Part shown: positions 35,808 to 43,038 of the stretch, one piece after another
Numbering within the stretch: the first letter of the stretch is position 1
Layout: each line of letters opens with the position of its first letter
NCBI RefSeq assembly: GCF_000482845.1
Contig: NZ_AXWV01000022.1
Coordinates: 1 to 62,676, forward strand
DNA length: 62,676 nucleotides
From: Anaerobiospirillum succiniciproducens DSM 6400
Lineage (GTDB): Bacteria > Pseudomonadota > Gammaproteobacteria > Enterobacterales > Succinivibrionaceae
Direction: 5' to 3'
Made by a program: the position numbers and the translations under genes
The notes under the pieces: model-generated
The model's database searches: none
What the model was told of the DNA's origin: nothing
Seen by the model: only the letters and a program-made list of their open reading frames with translations

Positions 35808-36044
35808 TAGACTACGTTTCTTGGTAACCTTTTTTAGACAGTTTTATAAAACATAATAAGTATAATTGCTTTGAGTGGACTTTATAATAAGTAGCTACTG
35901 ATACACATAATGAGTAAAAGGGCTAATTTGAGCGGCTCATGCTACAATAGGCCACTTAATGGCTAAAAGACGGCAGATGATGCTAAGTCATTTGATCTTT
36001 TAGGCTGTTCTATCGTCAATGCTGATTCTTGTTAAGGGCGCACC

Positions 36045-36518
36045 ATGATTAAGGTTCTGTTTGTTTGTCACGGAAACATTTGTCGTTCACCAATGGCAGA
36101 GTTCTTATTTAAAAAGATGGTTGCTGACAAGGGTCGCGCTAAGGACTTTGAGATCGCCTCTGCTGCCACCTCTCGTGAGGAGATTGGCAATGGCGTATAT
36201 CCACCTGCATTCAAGCTCTTACAGAAGTTAGGTATTGATGCTAGCGGCAAGACTGCTCGTCAGGTGGTAAAAAAAGATCTTGATTACTATGATTTTGTCA
36301 TTGTAATGGACAATAACAATCTGCGTAATATGGATCTTATGTTCCAAGGCTATGGTGAAGAGAAGATCCACAAGTGCCTCGACTTTTCTAGCCGCATGGG
36401 TTGTGATATTGCAGATCCTTGGTACACCGGTGACTTTGAGGCCACATACAATGACCTCATGGAAGGTTTAAGCGCCTTTTACGATACCTTAGTCGAAAAC
36501 GGCATGGTAAAAGCCTAA
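36045..36518 (+). CDS. low-molecular-weight protein tyrosine phosphatase
   Basis: The 157-residue enzyme has the N-terminal P-loop VLFVCHGNICRSPMAEF, which contains the CX5R catalytic motif, and the general-acid DPWYTGDFEATY loop near the C-terminus. Both are diagnostic of the LMW-PTP (arsenate reductase-like) fold. Length is typical. In proteobacteria such enzymes (Wzb/Etp) often act with a tyrosine autokinase in capsule export, but no wza/wzc-type gene is nearby, so its substrate is unknown. The SD is weak (AAGGGCGCACC). A terminator follows, before the ATPase cassette. Confidence 0.93.
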   Translation: MIKVLFVCHGNICRSPMAEFLFKKMVADKGRAKDFEIASAATSREEIGNGVYPPAFKLLQKLGIDASGKTARQVVKKDLDYYDFVIVMDNNNLRNMDLMFQGYGEEKIHKCLDFSSRMGCDIADPWYTGDFEATYNDLMEGLSAFYDTLVENGMVKA

Positions 36519-36586
36519 TTAAGGCCATAGTCCATATATCCCCTCAAACAATGCTGCAGCGCCACTGTGCCCATTACAGCAACACA

Positions 36587-36626
36587 GCCCCTGGTTTCGC
36601 AAGGAATCCGGGGCATTCGACTTTTT
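36587..36626 (+). terminator. intrinsic terminator of the phosphatase gene
   Basis: GCCCCTGG pairs with CCGGGGC (one bulge) and is followed by GACTTTTT at 36619-36626. Confidence 0.6.
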
Positions 36627-36706
36627 GGGGCGCTTGCTCAGGCGCTGGTCGGACAATTCACTGAAACAATGGTTTCGCAAAAAGAGAGGCGTCAACCGAG
36701 AAAACG

Positions 36707-36770
36707 ATAAAAATCGCCATCGTAACTGCGAAATTTATCGATATTTCGCAATCGTACTGGCGATTTTTAT
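36707..36770. repeat. palindromic element A (64 bp), cassette left end
   Basis: Outer arms ATAAAAATCGCCA (36707-36719) and TGGCGATTTTTAT (36758-36770) are perfect 13-bp inverted repeats. An inner pair, TGCGAAAT and ATTTCGCA, is nested inside. The central 47 bp (CCATCGTAACTGCG to TACTGGCGA) is identical to element B at 37998-38060 and in the same orientation. Confidence 0.97.
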
Positions 36771-36821
36771 AGCTCAGACATGGTGTCGGGCGAGCCAGCA
36801 GTTTGTGGCGTTGTCGAATGC

Positions 36822-37994
36822 TTACGCGTTGTCTGCGATCTGAAGATCGGAAAACCAAAGCTTCATCAGATCGTCCGGCGTGACTGTCTGAATAGGTGCG
36901 TCCGGATAGGCAGTTGTGAATTTCCTGTGTCGGACTTTAGCTGACGGGGAGAGTTTGCATTCAAAAGCTCGGATTTTTTCGTTCTTGACTTCAAGAAAAT
37001 CGAGCTTATGTGGATTGTTGCTCGTCGTACGCCAGAAGTACATGTCAGTGAGGTCGTTACGAATGCTGTGGAACTTAACGCGTTCCATGAAGAAAAAGTT
37101 CTCCCACAGGGCGCTGGCATCCTGACCGCGTCTGGCTGCCATTGGGCTGAAGTCACCGATGATTGCATTCCTGACGCCGTTGTCGCAGAAGTAGACCTTC
37201 TTTCCTTTCTTGAGTTCGTTACTGAGATTTCGGGAAAATGAAGGACAGATCTTGATGATGAAGCACTGTTCGAAAAGTTGGAGATAGTAGGCGACAGTGG
37301 TTTTACTAAGACCGGTGTCGCGTGCAAGGTTGTCGTAATTAACTTCTGAACCTACGTTAAAGGCGAGCAGCTGAACGAGATGCATGAATTTCTCGTTCTT
37401 TCGGATGCCCGCAAGTGCAAAAAGATCCTTGTATAAAACGCCGTCGCAGTAATTGCGGAGTGTAGCTTCGGCATGATCGGGATCTGTGAAGACGGCCGGA
37501 TAGGTGCCATAAATCATCAGGCGTTCGATGTTCTGACAAATCTCCCCCCAGCCTTTGGCGGCAGCAATTTCCGAGATGGAAAGCGGCCACATCTGTCTGT
37601 GGACAAGGCGGCCGACAGCGCTTTCTTTGACGCCCTTGGCAAGTTCTAGTGAGGATGAGCCTGTGGCAAAGATTTTTTTCCCGAGGTTCAAGCGAATGTT
37701 TTCGTCAATCAGTTGCTTGAGGATCAATCCAATGTTAGGAAAACGTTGCGCTTCGTCGATGACGATCGTATCGGCTTGGCGAAGGGTAAGTTCGACATCA
37801 GTTGTTGAGCTGAATTGGAGCAGTCTATGGTCGGTGTTGAGATCGCCGTTGAACCAACGGACGGACTTTTCATGCAGTGAAAGTTCAGACACAAGTGTCG
37901 TTTTCCCAATCTGACGAGCGCCTAAGATAACGACAGCTTTGGGTGGAGTTTCACTGATGATTTGAGGTTGCAGTTCGCGTTGGATATAGGGCAT
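36822..37994 (-). CDS. AAA-family ATPase with DUF4143 domain
   Basis: The 390-residue protein has an N-terminal P-loop (VILGARQIGKTTLV, about residues 22-35), Walker B DTIVIDEAQRFPNIG (about 94-108), a sensor-type FATGSSSLEL, a winged-helix segment (YDNLARDTGLSKTTVAYYLQLFEQ) and the DUF4143 C-terminal domain. FLEVKNEKIRAFECKLSP has an E-x-K arrangement like PD-(D/E)XK nucleases. Such ATPases are abundant in gut bacteria and archaea with no settled function. Flanking palindromes nearly touch both ends. The ribosome-binding GGAG (38005-38008) lies inside element B and exists only because B differs from A at that point. GC-richer than neighbours, so probably acquired. Confidence 0.92.
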   Translation of the reverse strand: MPYIQRELQPQIISETPPKAVVILGARQIGKTTLVSELSLHEKSVRWFNGDLNTDHRLLQFSSTTDVELTLRQADTIVIDEAQRFPNIGLILKQLIDENIRLNLGKKIFATGSSSLELAKGVKESAVGRLVHRQMWPLSISEIAAAKGWGEICQNIERLMIYGTYPAVFTDPDHAEATLRNYCDGVLYKDLFALAGIRKNEKFMHLVQLLAFNVGSEVNYDNLARDTGLSKTTVAYYLQLFEQCFIIKICPSFSRNLSNELKKGKKVYFCDNGVRNAIIGDFSPMAARRGQDASALWENFFFMERVKFHSIRNDLTDMYFWRTTSNNPHKLDFLEVKNEKIRAFECKLSPSAKVRHRKFTTAYPDAPIQTVTPDDLMKLWFSDLQIADNA

Positions 37995-37997
37995 TTG

Positions 37998-38060
37998 TAA
38001 AAATCTCCATCGTAACTGCGAAATTTATCGATATTTCGCAATCGTACTGGCGAATTTTAT
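37998..38060. repeat. palindromic element B (63 bp), cassette right end
   Basis: Same 47-bp core as element A, in direct orientation. The outer arms carry changes (TCTCC instead of TCGCC, GCGAATTTT instead of GCGATTTTT), so the outer stem is imperfect. On the minus strand the first change gives GGAG, used as ribosome-binding site by the ATPase gene. Confidence 0.97.
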
Positions 38061-38164
38061 CATTTTCTGTTATGGATCATAGGTTCTAACGATCTAAGCT
38101 TAGTAGCATGGTTCATACGATGTTGCCAAGCCATGGAGTCTTGCTTTGAAGCTGCACTATGGCA

Positions 38165-40135
38165 TCAAAGTTCCAAAGGATCTTGAGATTTAAAGTTGAG
38201 GCTGTTGTTGCCGAGCTTGTGGTTAAGAATGTTAAGCAAGTTAGCAACTAGCTCAGTTTTTTCATGTTCCTGAGCGTATTCAATACACCATCTCACCATA
38301 TCAGCAGTGCCATTGCGTTTTGAGTTAAGGAGCGCAAGCAAGGCCTCTTCAACCTTAGTTAAGTCTTCAATTTCGAGATTAAGGCTCATTTCCTTTCGGC
38401 AAAGACAATTAATATGATATTCAACAAAATCATGTTTTACCCAGTGAGCAACGGTGACATTATCAAAGATCTTTTTGGCAAGATCTGGTTTGCAATATAC
38501 ATCGCTAAAGCCAATATACTTATTTAGAGTTAGCTCATGACCTCGAGACTGCATAAGTTTGCTTAACTTAATAGTGCGCTCAGCGCCTTTATATATGTCG
38601 GACTTAAACATAGAGCCAATATCATATCTTAAGCCTATATCCTTAGCCCGATAGAAGAAATAATCCAAGTCCACAGCATCAATGAGGCTATCTGCTAGAT
38701 CATCTAGCCCAAACATAAAAGCATAGAACCAAAGTCTGCCAGGTGTTTCTTTGTAAAACGTATTATGGTTTACCAATGCCTCAAGGCATTTACATAACTC
38801 TCTTTTAGGCAAAGGCTGTAGGTTACGTAGTTCACCATTTTCAATAACGTAGTAATAGCTTGAGGTAATCTGGAAGCAGTTATGAAAAATAGGCCAGTAT
38901 GTTCTACAGCTGTAGAACTTCTGAGCGATACACTCATCATGGCCATGACTTTTAGTTGTGAACTTTTCATGCTCTAAAAGATATGTGAGCTTTTCTACTC
39001 CACCATAGCGACAGGCAACGCTTATTGCATCAACGCCACCATGACATGGGTCTTCATATTCATCCTCATGAAATTTAGAGCCATAGAAGTCAAAATCATA
39101 CGATAGAGCTCTTTTGACGTCATCTAATGTTCCGTACAGAACAGCATCTATAAGTTGTATGCAGGCCTGTACATCGCTCTTAGGTTCATCTATTAAGACA
39201 GTTTTGTCATCCCAAAGCTTATGGTAGTAGCTTATGGCACAAGATAAACCAGAGTACTCGGAGTTTGTGTAAGCATGAGACTCAACAACCTTTAATATTA
39301 ACTTTGCTCGCTCTGCTTGGTCATGGTTATACCATTCAGGCTTGTATATATAACCAAGCGCTGCATAACATTGAATGAGACAATCATGCGAAACTAACTC
39401 CATATCGGGAGCGACAATCACAAATTTGATAAAGTCCATGCGATAGGCGTATGCACTCTCTACCTCGCAGCTCTTGGCATGTGGCGCATGAATAATGAGA
39501 AGATTTTTATAGTCAGATTGTTTTGCACCTAGGTTATGCGCTCTATAGATAAGCTCACGAGTTAAAAACTCTTCATTAAGCTCGACTATAATAGGCGGTC
39601 CAGGCAATTCTCTTAGTTCTCGATCACGCTGTAAGTACTCCTTATATGAACAATCTAAACGAGCAGGGAGCTCTTTGGCTTTAGGTATGTCGAGAATAAA
39701 GTTTGGTACTTCGTCTTTGTCAAAGACCCATGTACATGAAAAGTACAAAAGCCCGTCTACACTTTGATAGACGGCATTGTCATCATCAACTTCATAGCTC
39801 TCAAGATACGGAAGCTCAAGACATAGAGGCGAAAACAGTATTTGCCAATCAGGTACAGTGACATATACATCGGTATCGTACTTTTCTATATAGAGATAAT
39901 CGTCATCGTCATCTCTAGGCTGATGAGCTACATATGCATCTTCACAACCATCTACGTACTTATGACCAAGCAAGGTGCTAGGCAGCTTAAGCTTAGTAAT
40001 CTTCAGCTTAGGATCAAAAACACCATCTCGTGCTACAAAAATCACGCCCTCAGGTATAGCAACACATCCGCCCTGGCCATGATAGGCAATCAGTTCACCG
40101 TCAGCGTTGATCTCAAAGTCTTTGCTTGAGTTCAT
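38165..40135 (-). CDS. large cytoplasmic protein with LRR_5-like N-terminus and ankyrin-like segment
   Basis: The 656-residue protein begins with FEINADGELIAYHGQGG and CVAIPEGVIFVARDGVF, the pattern of BspA-type (LRR_5) repeats (DGvLvkY.G....v.IPegVt.Ig..aF), seen about once or twice. Around residues 335-400, LIDAVLYGTLDDVKRALSY and GGVDAISVACRYGGVEKLTY fit ankyrin repeats, and a second ankyrin-like helical series follows to the C-terminus. No signal peptide or membrane segment is visible. The ATG follows TGGAGTGAGTCT. Such fusions are probably protein-interaction scaffolds, but the partner is unknown. The ATPase cassette lies directly downstream. Confidence 0.65.
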   Translation of the reverse strand: MNSSKDFEINADGELIAYHGQGGCVAIPEGVIFVARDGVFDPKLKITKLKLPSTLLGHKYVDGCEDAYVAHQPRDDDDDYLYIEKYDTDVYVTVPDWQILFSPLCLELPYLESYEVDDDNAVYQSVDGLLYFSCTWVFDKDEVPNFILDIPKAKELPARLDCSYKEYLQRDRELRELPGPPIIVELNEEFLTRELIYRAHNLGAKQSDYKNLLIIHAPHAKSCEVESAYAYRMDFIKFVIVAPDMELVSHDCLIQCYAALGYIYKPEWYNHDQAERAKLILKVVESHAYTNSEYSGLSCAISYYHKLWDDKTVLIDEPKSDVQACIQLIDAVLYGTLDDVKRALSYDFDFYGSKFHEDEYEDPCHGGVDAISVACRYGGVEKLTYLLEHEKFTTKSHGHDECIAQKFYSCRTYWPIFHNCFQITSSYYYVIENGELRNLQPLPKRELCKCLEALVNHNTFYKETPGRLWFYAFMFGLDDLADSLIDAVDLDYFFYRAKDIGLRYDIGSMFKSDIYKGAERTIKLSKLMQSRGHELTLNKYIGFSDVYCKPDLAKKIFDNVTVAHWVKHDFVEYHINCLCRKEMSLNLEIEDLTKVEEALLALLNSKRNGTADMVRWCIEYAQEHEKTELVANLLNILNHKLGNNSLNFKSQDPLEL

Positions 40136-40472
40136 AGACTCACTCCATATAGTTATTAAGCATATCCTATCAAGTGATGAATAGCTAAGACTTAGAGCGT
40201 AGATGGTTAAGCGACGGGATCAAAGCTGCAGCTAAAGTACAGCTTGGCGCTGCTGCGAGGGTGCAGCAATGCACTACGCAATGGATGCTGCAGCTTGGCA
40301 CTGCACATCGACGCTGCGGTGAGAATGCAGCATGGTGCTATACCATAAATACTGAAGTGAGAGTGCCGCTGCTTGGTGCTGCAGCGATAGAGGCGCACTA
40401 AAAGACTTGAGGTAAGCCTTTGATGCGCCCTGATGAGGCGTCGGGTATGACGTATTTTGAAGGAGCCTGCTC
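40136..40472. other. intergenic region with degenerate GCTGCAGC repeats
   Basis: About 40205-40390 is GC-richer than its surroundings and built from imperfect copies of a GCTGCAGCTTGG(T/C)GCTGC motif. No gene was found on either strand. Confidence 0.5.
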
Positions 40473-40565
40473 GGTGAGCGGGCGTTGTTGAATTTGCCGG
40501 CGTGGTGAGCGGGCGCTTTTGAAATTGCCAGATCGGTGCGCTGGCACTTTAGATGGCTTAGTGAG
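40473..40565. repeat. 31-bp degenerate tandem repeat, three copies
   Basis: GGTGAGCGGGCG-type cores start at 40473, 40504 and 40535 (31-bp spacing), with AATTTGCC between them. The last copy is the most diverged and overlaps the end of gloC. Confidence 0.75.
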
Positions 40566-41196
40566 TGTAAGGGTTGTTAGCCTTTTCTTCACCAATGGTG
40601 GTCTCGCCCATGTGACCGCAGCAAACTTCGGTATTGTCAGGCAGAGTGTAGAGCTTGGTCTTAATGGACTCGATCAGATCAGCGTAGTTACCACCTTCAA
40701 AGTCGGTTCTGCCAATGGAGCCTGGGAAGAGGGTATCGCCCACGAGTACAAAGCACTCTTCTTGGCAGTAGAAGCATACGCCACCAGGGGTGTGACCAGG
40801 GGTATGCAGTACTTTAAATGAGGCATCAGGGAAGAGGTTTAAGACCTGGCCATCCTCAAGATACTCATCAGGGGTAAACTCACCTGAATAGTGAACACCA
40901 AAGTAACCTGACTGATGCTTAAGGTTTGCAATTAACTCTTGCTCATTGCGATGTGGGCCATAGACCTTAACGCCAGGAAACTCTTGCAGCAGTGCTGCTA
41001 CGCCACCAACGTGATCAATATGTCCGTGGGTAAGTAAGATACCAATAAGCTTGGCACCAGCGCTTTCAATAGCACCGACGATATAAGGCACATCACCACC
41101 TGGATCTACCACGATGGCATCTCTAGTCTCTTGATGCACGAGCAAACGGCAGTCCTGTCTAAAAGGTGTAACTGGAATAGTATAGAAATCTAGCAT
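40558..41196 (-). CDS. gloC: type II glyoxalase-like metallo-hydrolase (GloC/YcbL)
   Basis: The 212-residue metallo-beta-lactamase-fold enzyme has LLTHGHIDHVGG (HxHxDH metal site), HTPGHTPGG, GDTLFPGSIGRTDFEGG and a C-terminal CCGHMGETTIGEE. It lacks the glutathione-binding C-terminal domain of GloB, as is usual for YcbL/GloC. It hydrolyses S-lactoylglutathione-type thioesters after glyoxalase I, or related thioesters. The ATG follows AAGGATAGGCAA. It stands alone, with a 1.8-kb gene-free stretch upstream. Confidence 0.93.
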   Translation of the reverse strand: MLDFYTIPVTPFRQDCRLLVHQETRDAIVVDPGGDVPYIVGAIESAGAKLIGILLTHGHIDHVGGVAALLQEFPGVKVYGPHRNEQELIANLKHQSGYFGVHYSGEFTPDEYLEDGQVLNLFPDASFKVLHTPGHTPGGVCFYCQEECFVLVGDTLFPGSIGRTDFEGGNYADLIESIKTKLYTLPDNTEVCCGHMGETTIGEEKANNPYTH

Positions 41197-41924
41197 TTGC
41201 CTATCCTTAAAGTCTAAAGTTCACCTAGCAGCATAGCTGCCTAAGCTAATCACGGCGCTAATCATAGTCTCAAGCACGTATGTATCAGCTATGTGCACGT
41301 CTGTATTAGCCTCAAGTACGTAAGTATTAGCATTGAGAACATACTCAATTGTGGGTCAGTCACATAGTAACCGCTGTGCTAATTACATACTTAAGCATGG
41401 GGCTGATTAGGCGCAAGCGCAACTAAAGCTATATCAACTTTCGCTATTGTACCGATTGACTAGCTTTCATACCAATATGCACTAAGCAATGAGCAAAATT
41501 GTCTCCTTACGGAGCATGGATGGGTGTGTTGCTTAAAGTATGTATCAGCAATAGACAGGATGCTTCGCATTACTTTCTCTGTAGTACTTAGCCATTTCTT
41601 TTGTTAGATATGTTATTGATAATGTTTATCAAATTTTAATGAGTAAGATGAGCAAATGAGTGGTCGGTGTTGGCGGTCTTTGTTATTAGCTCTTTATATT
41701 GAGCTTTTGGGGCCTGTAAGATAGCGGAATTTATTTAATAATAGTTTGTGTAGATAAATGGCTTATATAAGAGTGTGATCTAAGTAATAGTATTAATACA
41801 GACTAATATAGTTGTATTGTGATTATTATATAGTTCTGATATGATAATTAACAAGGCTGAAAAACTGCTTATTTAAGCTGTGCTTTCAGTAAATGGTGTT
41901 AGTTTTACTTTTAGGACGTGTAAG
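41197..41924. other. AT-rich intergenic region, part 1 of a 1.8-kb gap
   Basis: About 41240-41345 contains a degenerate repeat of roughly 22 bp built on CTCAAG(C/T)ACGTA(T/A)GTAT. The rest is AT-rich with no reading frame or terminator that I can support. The gloC promoter should lie at the low end. Confidence 0.4.
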
Positions 41925-42180
41925 AAGTTCCGCGTCTTTAAGCAAAACTTTGTCAACGCAGCTCCCCGGATTTCTCAGTGTACTCTTTCCTGACACTCAC
42001 TTTCTTTTGAAAATCCGGTATCTATAGACCTACGTCATAGCGGCATATCGGCACAACGCTCTTCACCGATACTTTCTTACGCCGCTGCGGGCCGTGTCTG
42101 CGCCTCTGTGCACTGTGTCAGACAATCATAGTGATTGTCAGGTCGGCTTAGGCTTCATGCCGCACCCGTATAAAAGGCAC
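41925..42180. ncRNA. multi-helix structured segment, candidate noncoding RNA or IS-derived omega-type RNA
   Basis: Several nested inverted repeats lie close together. CCGGATTT (41966-41973) pairs with AAATCCGG (42011-42018), enclosing AGTGT/ACACT. AGCGGC pairs with GCCGCT (about 42039-42086), enclosing ATCGG/CCGAT. GACAATCA (42121-42128) pairs perfectly with TGATTGTC (42132-42139). CGGC/GCCG lies near 42143-42161. Every frame is broken by stops, so it is not coding. It is more GC-rich than its flanks. On the minus strand, a closing hairpin then GGGGAGCTGCGTTGACAAAG resembles the right end of IS200/IS605 elements, but no tnpB or iscB is present. Strand and identity are undecided. Confidence 0.45.
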
Positions 42181-42930
42181 TTTGTACAGCTTTTAAAAAA
42201 AAGTCTGAACTCAACCTTAGCTGGCAAGCTCAACTACTAGATCCCACGATCTCGTACACGGCTATGCCTGTTTAAGTACGAGCAAAGCGCTCCTACCTCA
42301 TAAAAATCAAACATTAACAAGCGATGAGCTATCTTAAGTACTCATGACGCTACTCGTGCGCCTATAGAAAGCTGTGCGCAGGCAAAGCTGAGCGCAAGGC
42401 ATTGTGACAGTAGCTGTCTATAGACACGATGGTCGTGATTATTTGCCCCGCATTTCTGCCCATGTGCGTAGATGTGCTATGTGTGCAGGTGAGTTTAGGT
42501 ACTGATGGCGCATAGCATTCGTTTAGGCTTAACAGCAAGCAATAGTGAGCTCTAAGTTTGTGTAGGCAATGGCATTAGTATCCTGTTATGAAACTCATCA
42601 TGCCTGTTCATGTCTTGCTGTTTTCTTGCTGCTACGGCTGCCCATGGTATTTATTGCCCTGAGGATGTGTACCCGCATGCACACAGCTTGTGCTTTTGGC
42701 TTTAGATTTTGTTCTTAGCATTTGGCGTTAACTGTTGATTTAGCATTTTGCCAAATGGCTTGGTTTTGATGGGATAGGTAAATATGGTTGGTTGTTGAAC
42801 TGTTGCTGTTGAACAACTGTTTACTTAAACAGGTATAACACTCAAGGATTACATCCTGTTGTGTCTGTCATGAGATTGAATAAAGAATGCCTCACATTAG
42901 TGGGTGCTATTGCGATGACTTTAGATCTAG
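42181..42930. other. intergenic region, part 2 of the 1.8-kb gap
   Basis: No gene. The minus strand at about 42190-42300 continues the GC-richer composition of the structured segment and may belong to it. From about 42790 onward, CTGTTGAACAACTG-type words begin, related to the operator-like repeats upstream of the MATE gene. Confidence 0.35.
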
Positions 42931-42935
42931 CGTAG

Positions 42936-42995
42936 AGCAACAGTTAATGACTGTTCATGCTCAAAGAGCAACAGTAATACTGTTGATTCTAAAGA
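42936..42995 (+). promoter_or_regulatory. paired operator-like palindromes upstream of the MATE gene
   Basis: Two direct units of about 31 bp each begin AGAGCAACAGT. Each contains a palindrome: AACAGT-5-ACTGTT (42939-42955) and AACAGT-3-ACTGTT (42970-42984). The second ends 54 nt before the start codon. This looks like a repressor site of the TetR/MarR-operator type. Confidence 0.5.
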
Positions 42996-43038
42996 GGCTT
43001 GCTTGCTAACCAACTTGCATCAAACAAGGAGGTTAAGT

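Larger units (their letters stand above)
36707..38060. mobile_element. candidate mobile cassette: ATPase gene between two direct palindromes
   Basis: The unit is palindrome A, one DUF4143 ATPase gene and palindrome B. The ATPase gene is visibly richer in G and C than its neighbours and uses different codons. The two ends are direct copies of a palindrome that sits 51 bp beyond the stop codon on one side and 3 bp before the start codon on the other. No transposase lies inside. I infer a cassette moved in trans or by recombination between the repeats. No target-site duplication was identified. Confidence 0.4.

Noticed and set aside
36625..36858. Short frames on both strands around element A
   Set aside because: They run through the palindrome and the terminator; no conserved motif.
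36866..37914. Several long antisense frames in the ATPase gene
   Set aside because: The minus frame has clear Walker motifs; the antisense frames are long only because the gene is GC-richer.
41925..42180. Degenerate tnpB coding remnant on the minus strand
   Set aside because: All frames contain several stops and no zinc-finger or catalytic motif was readable; kept only as a structural-RNA candidate.
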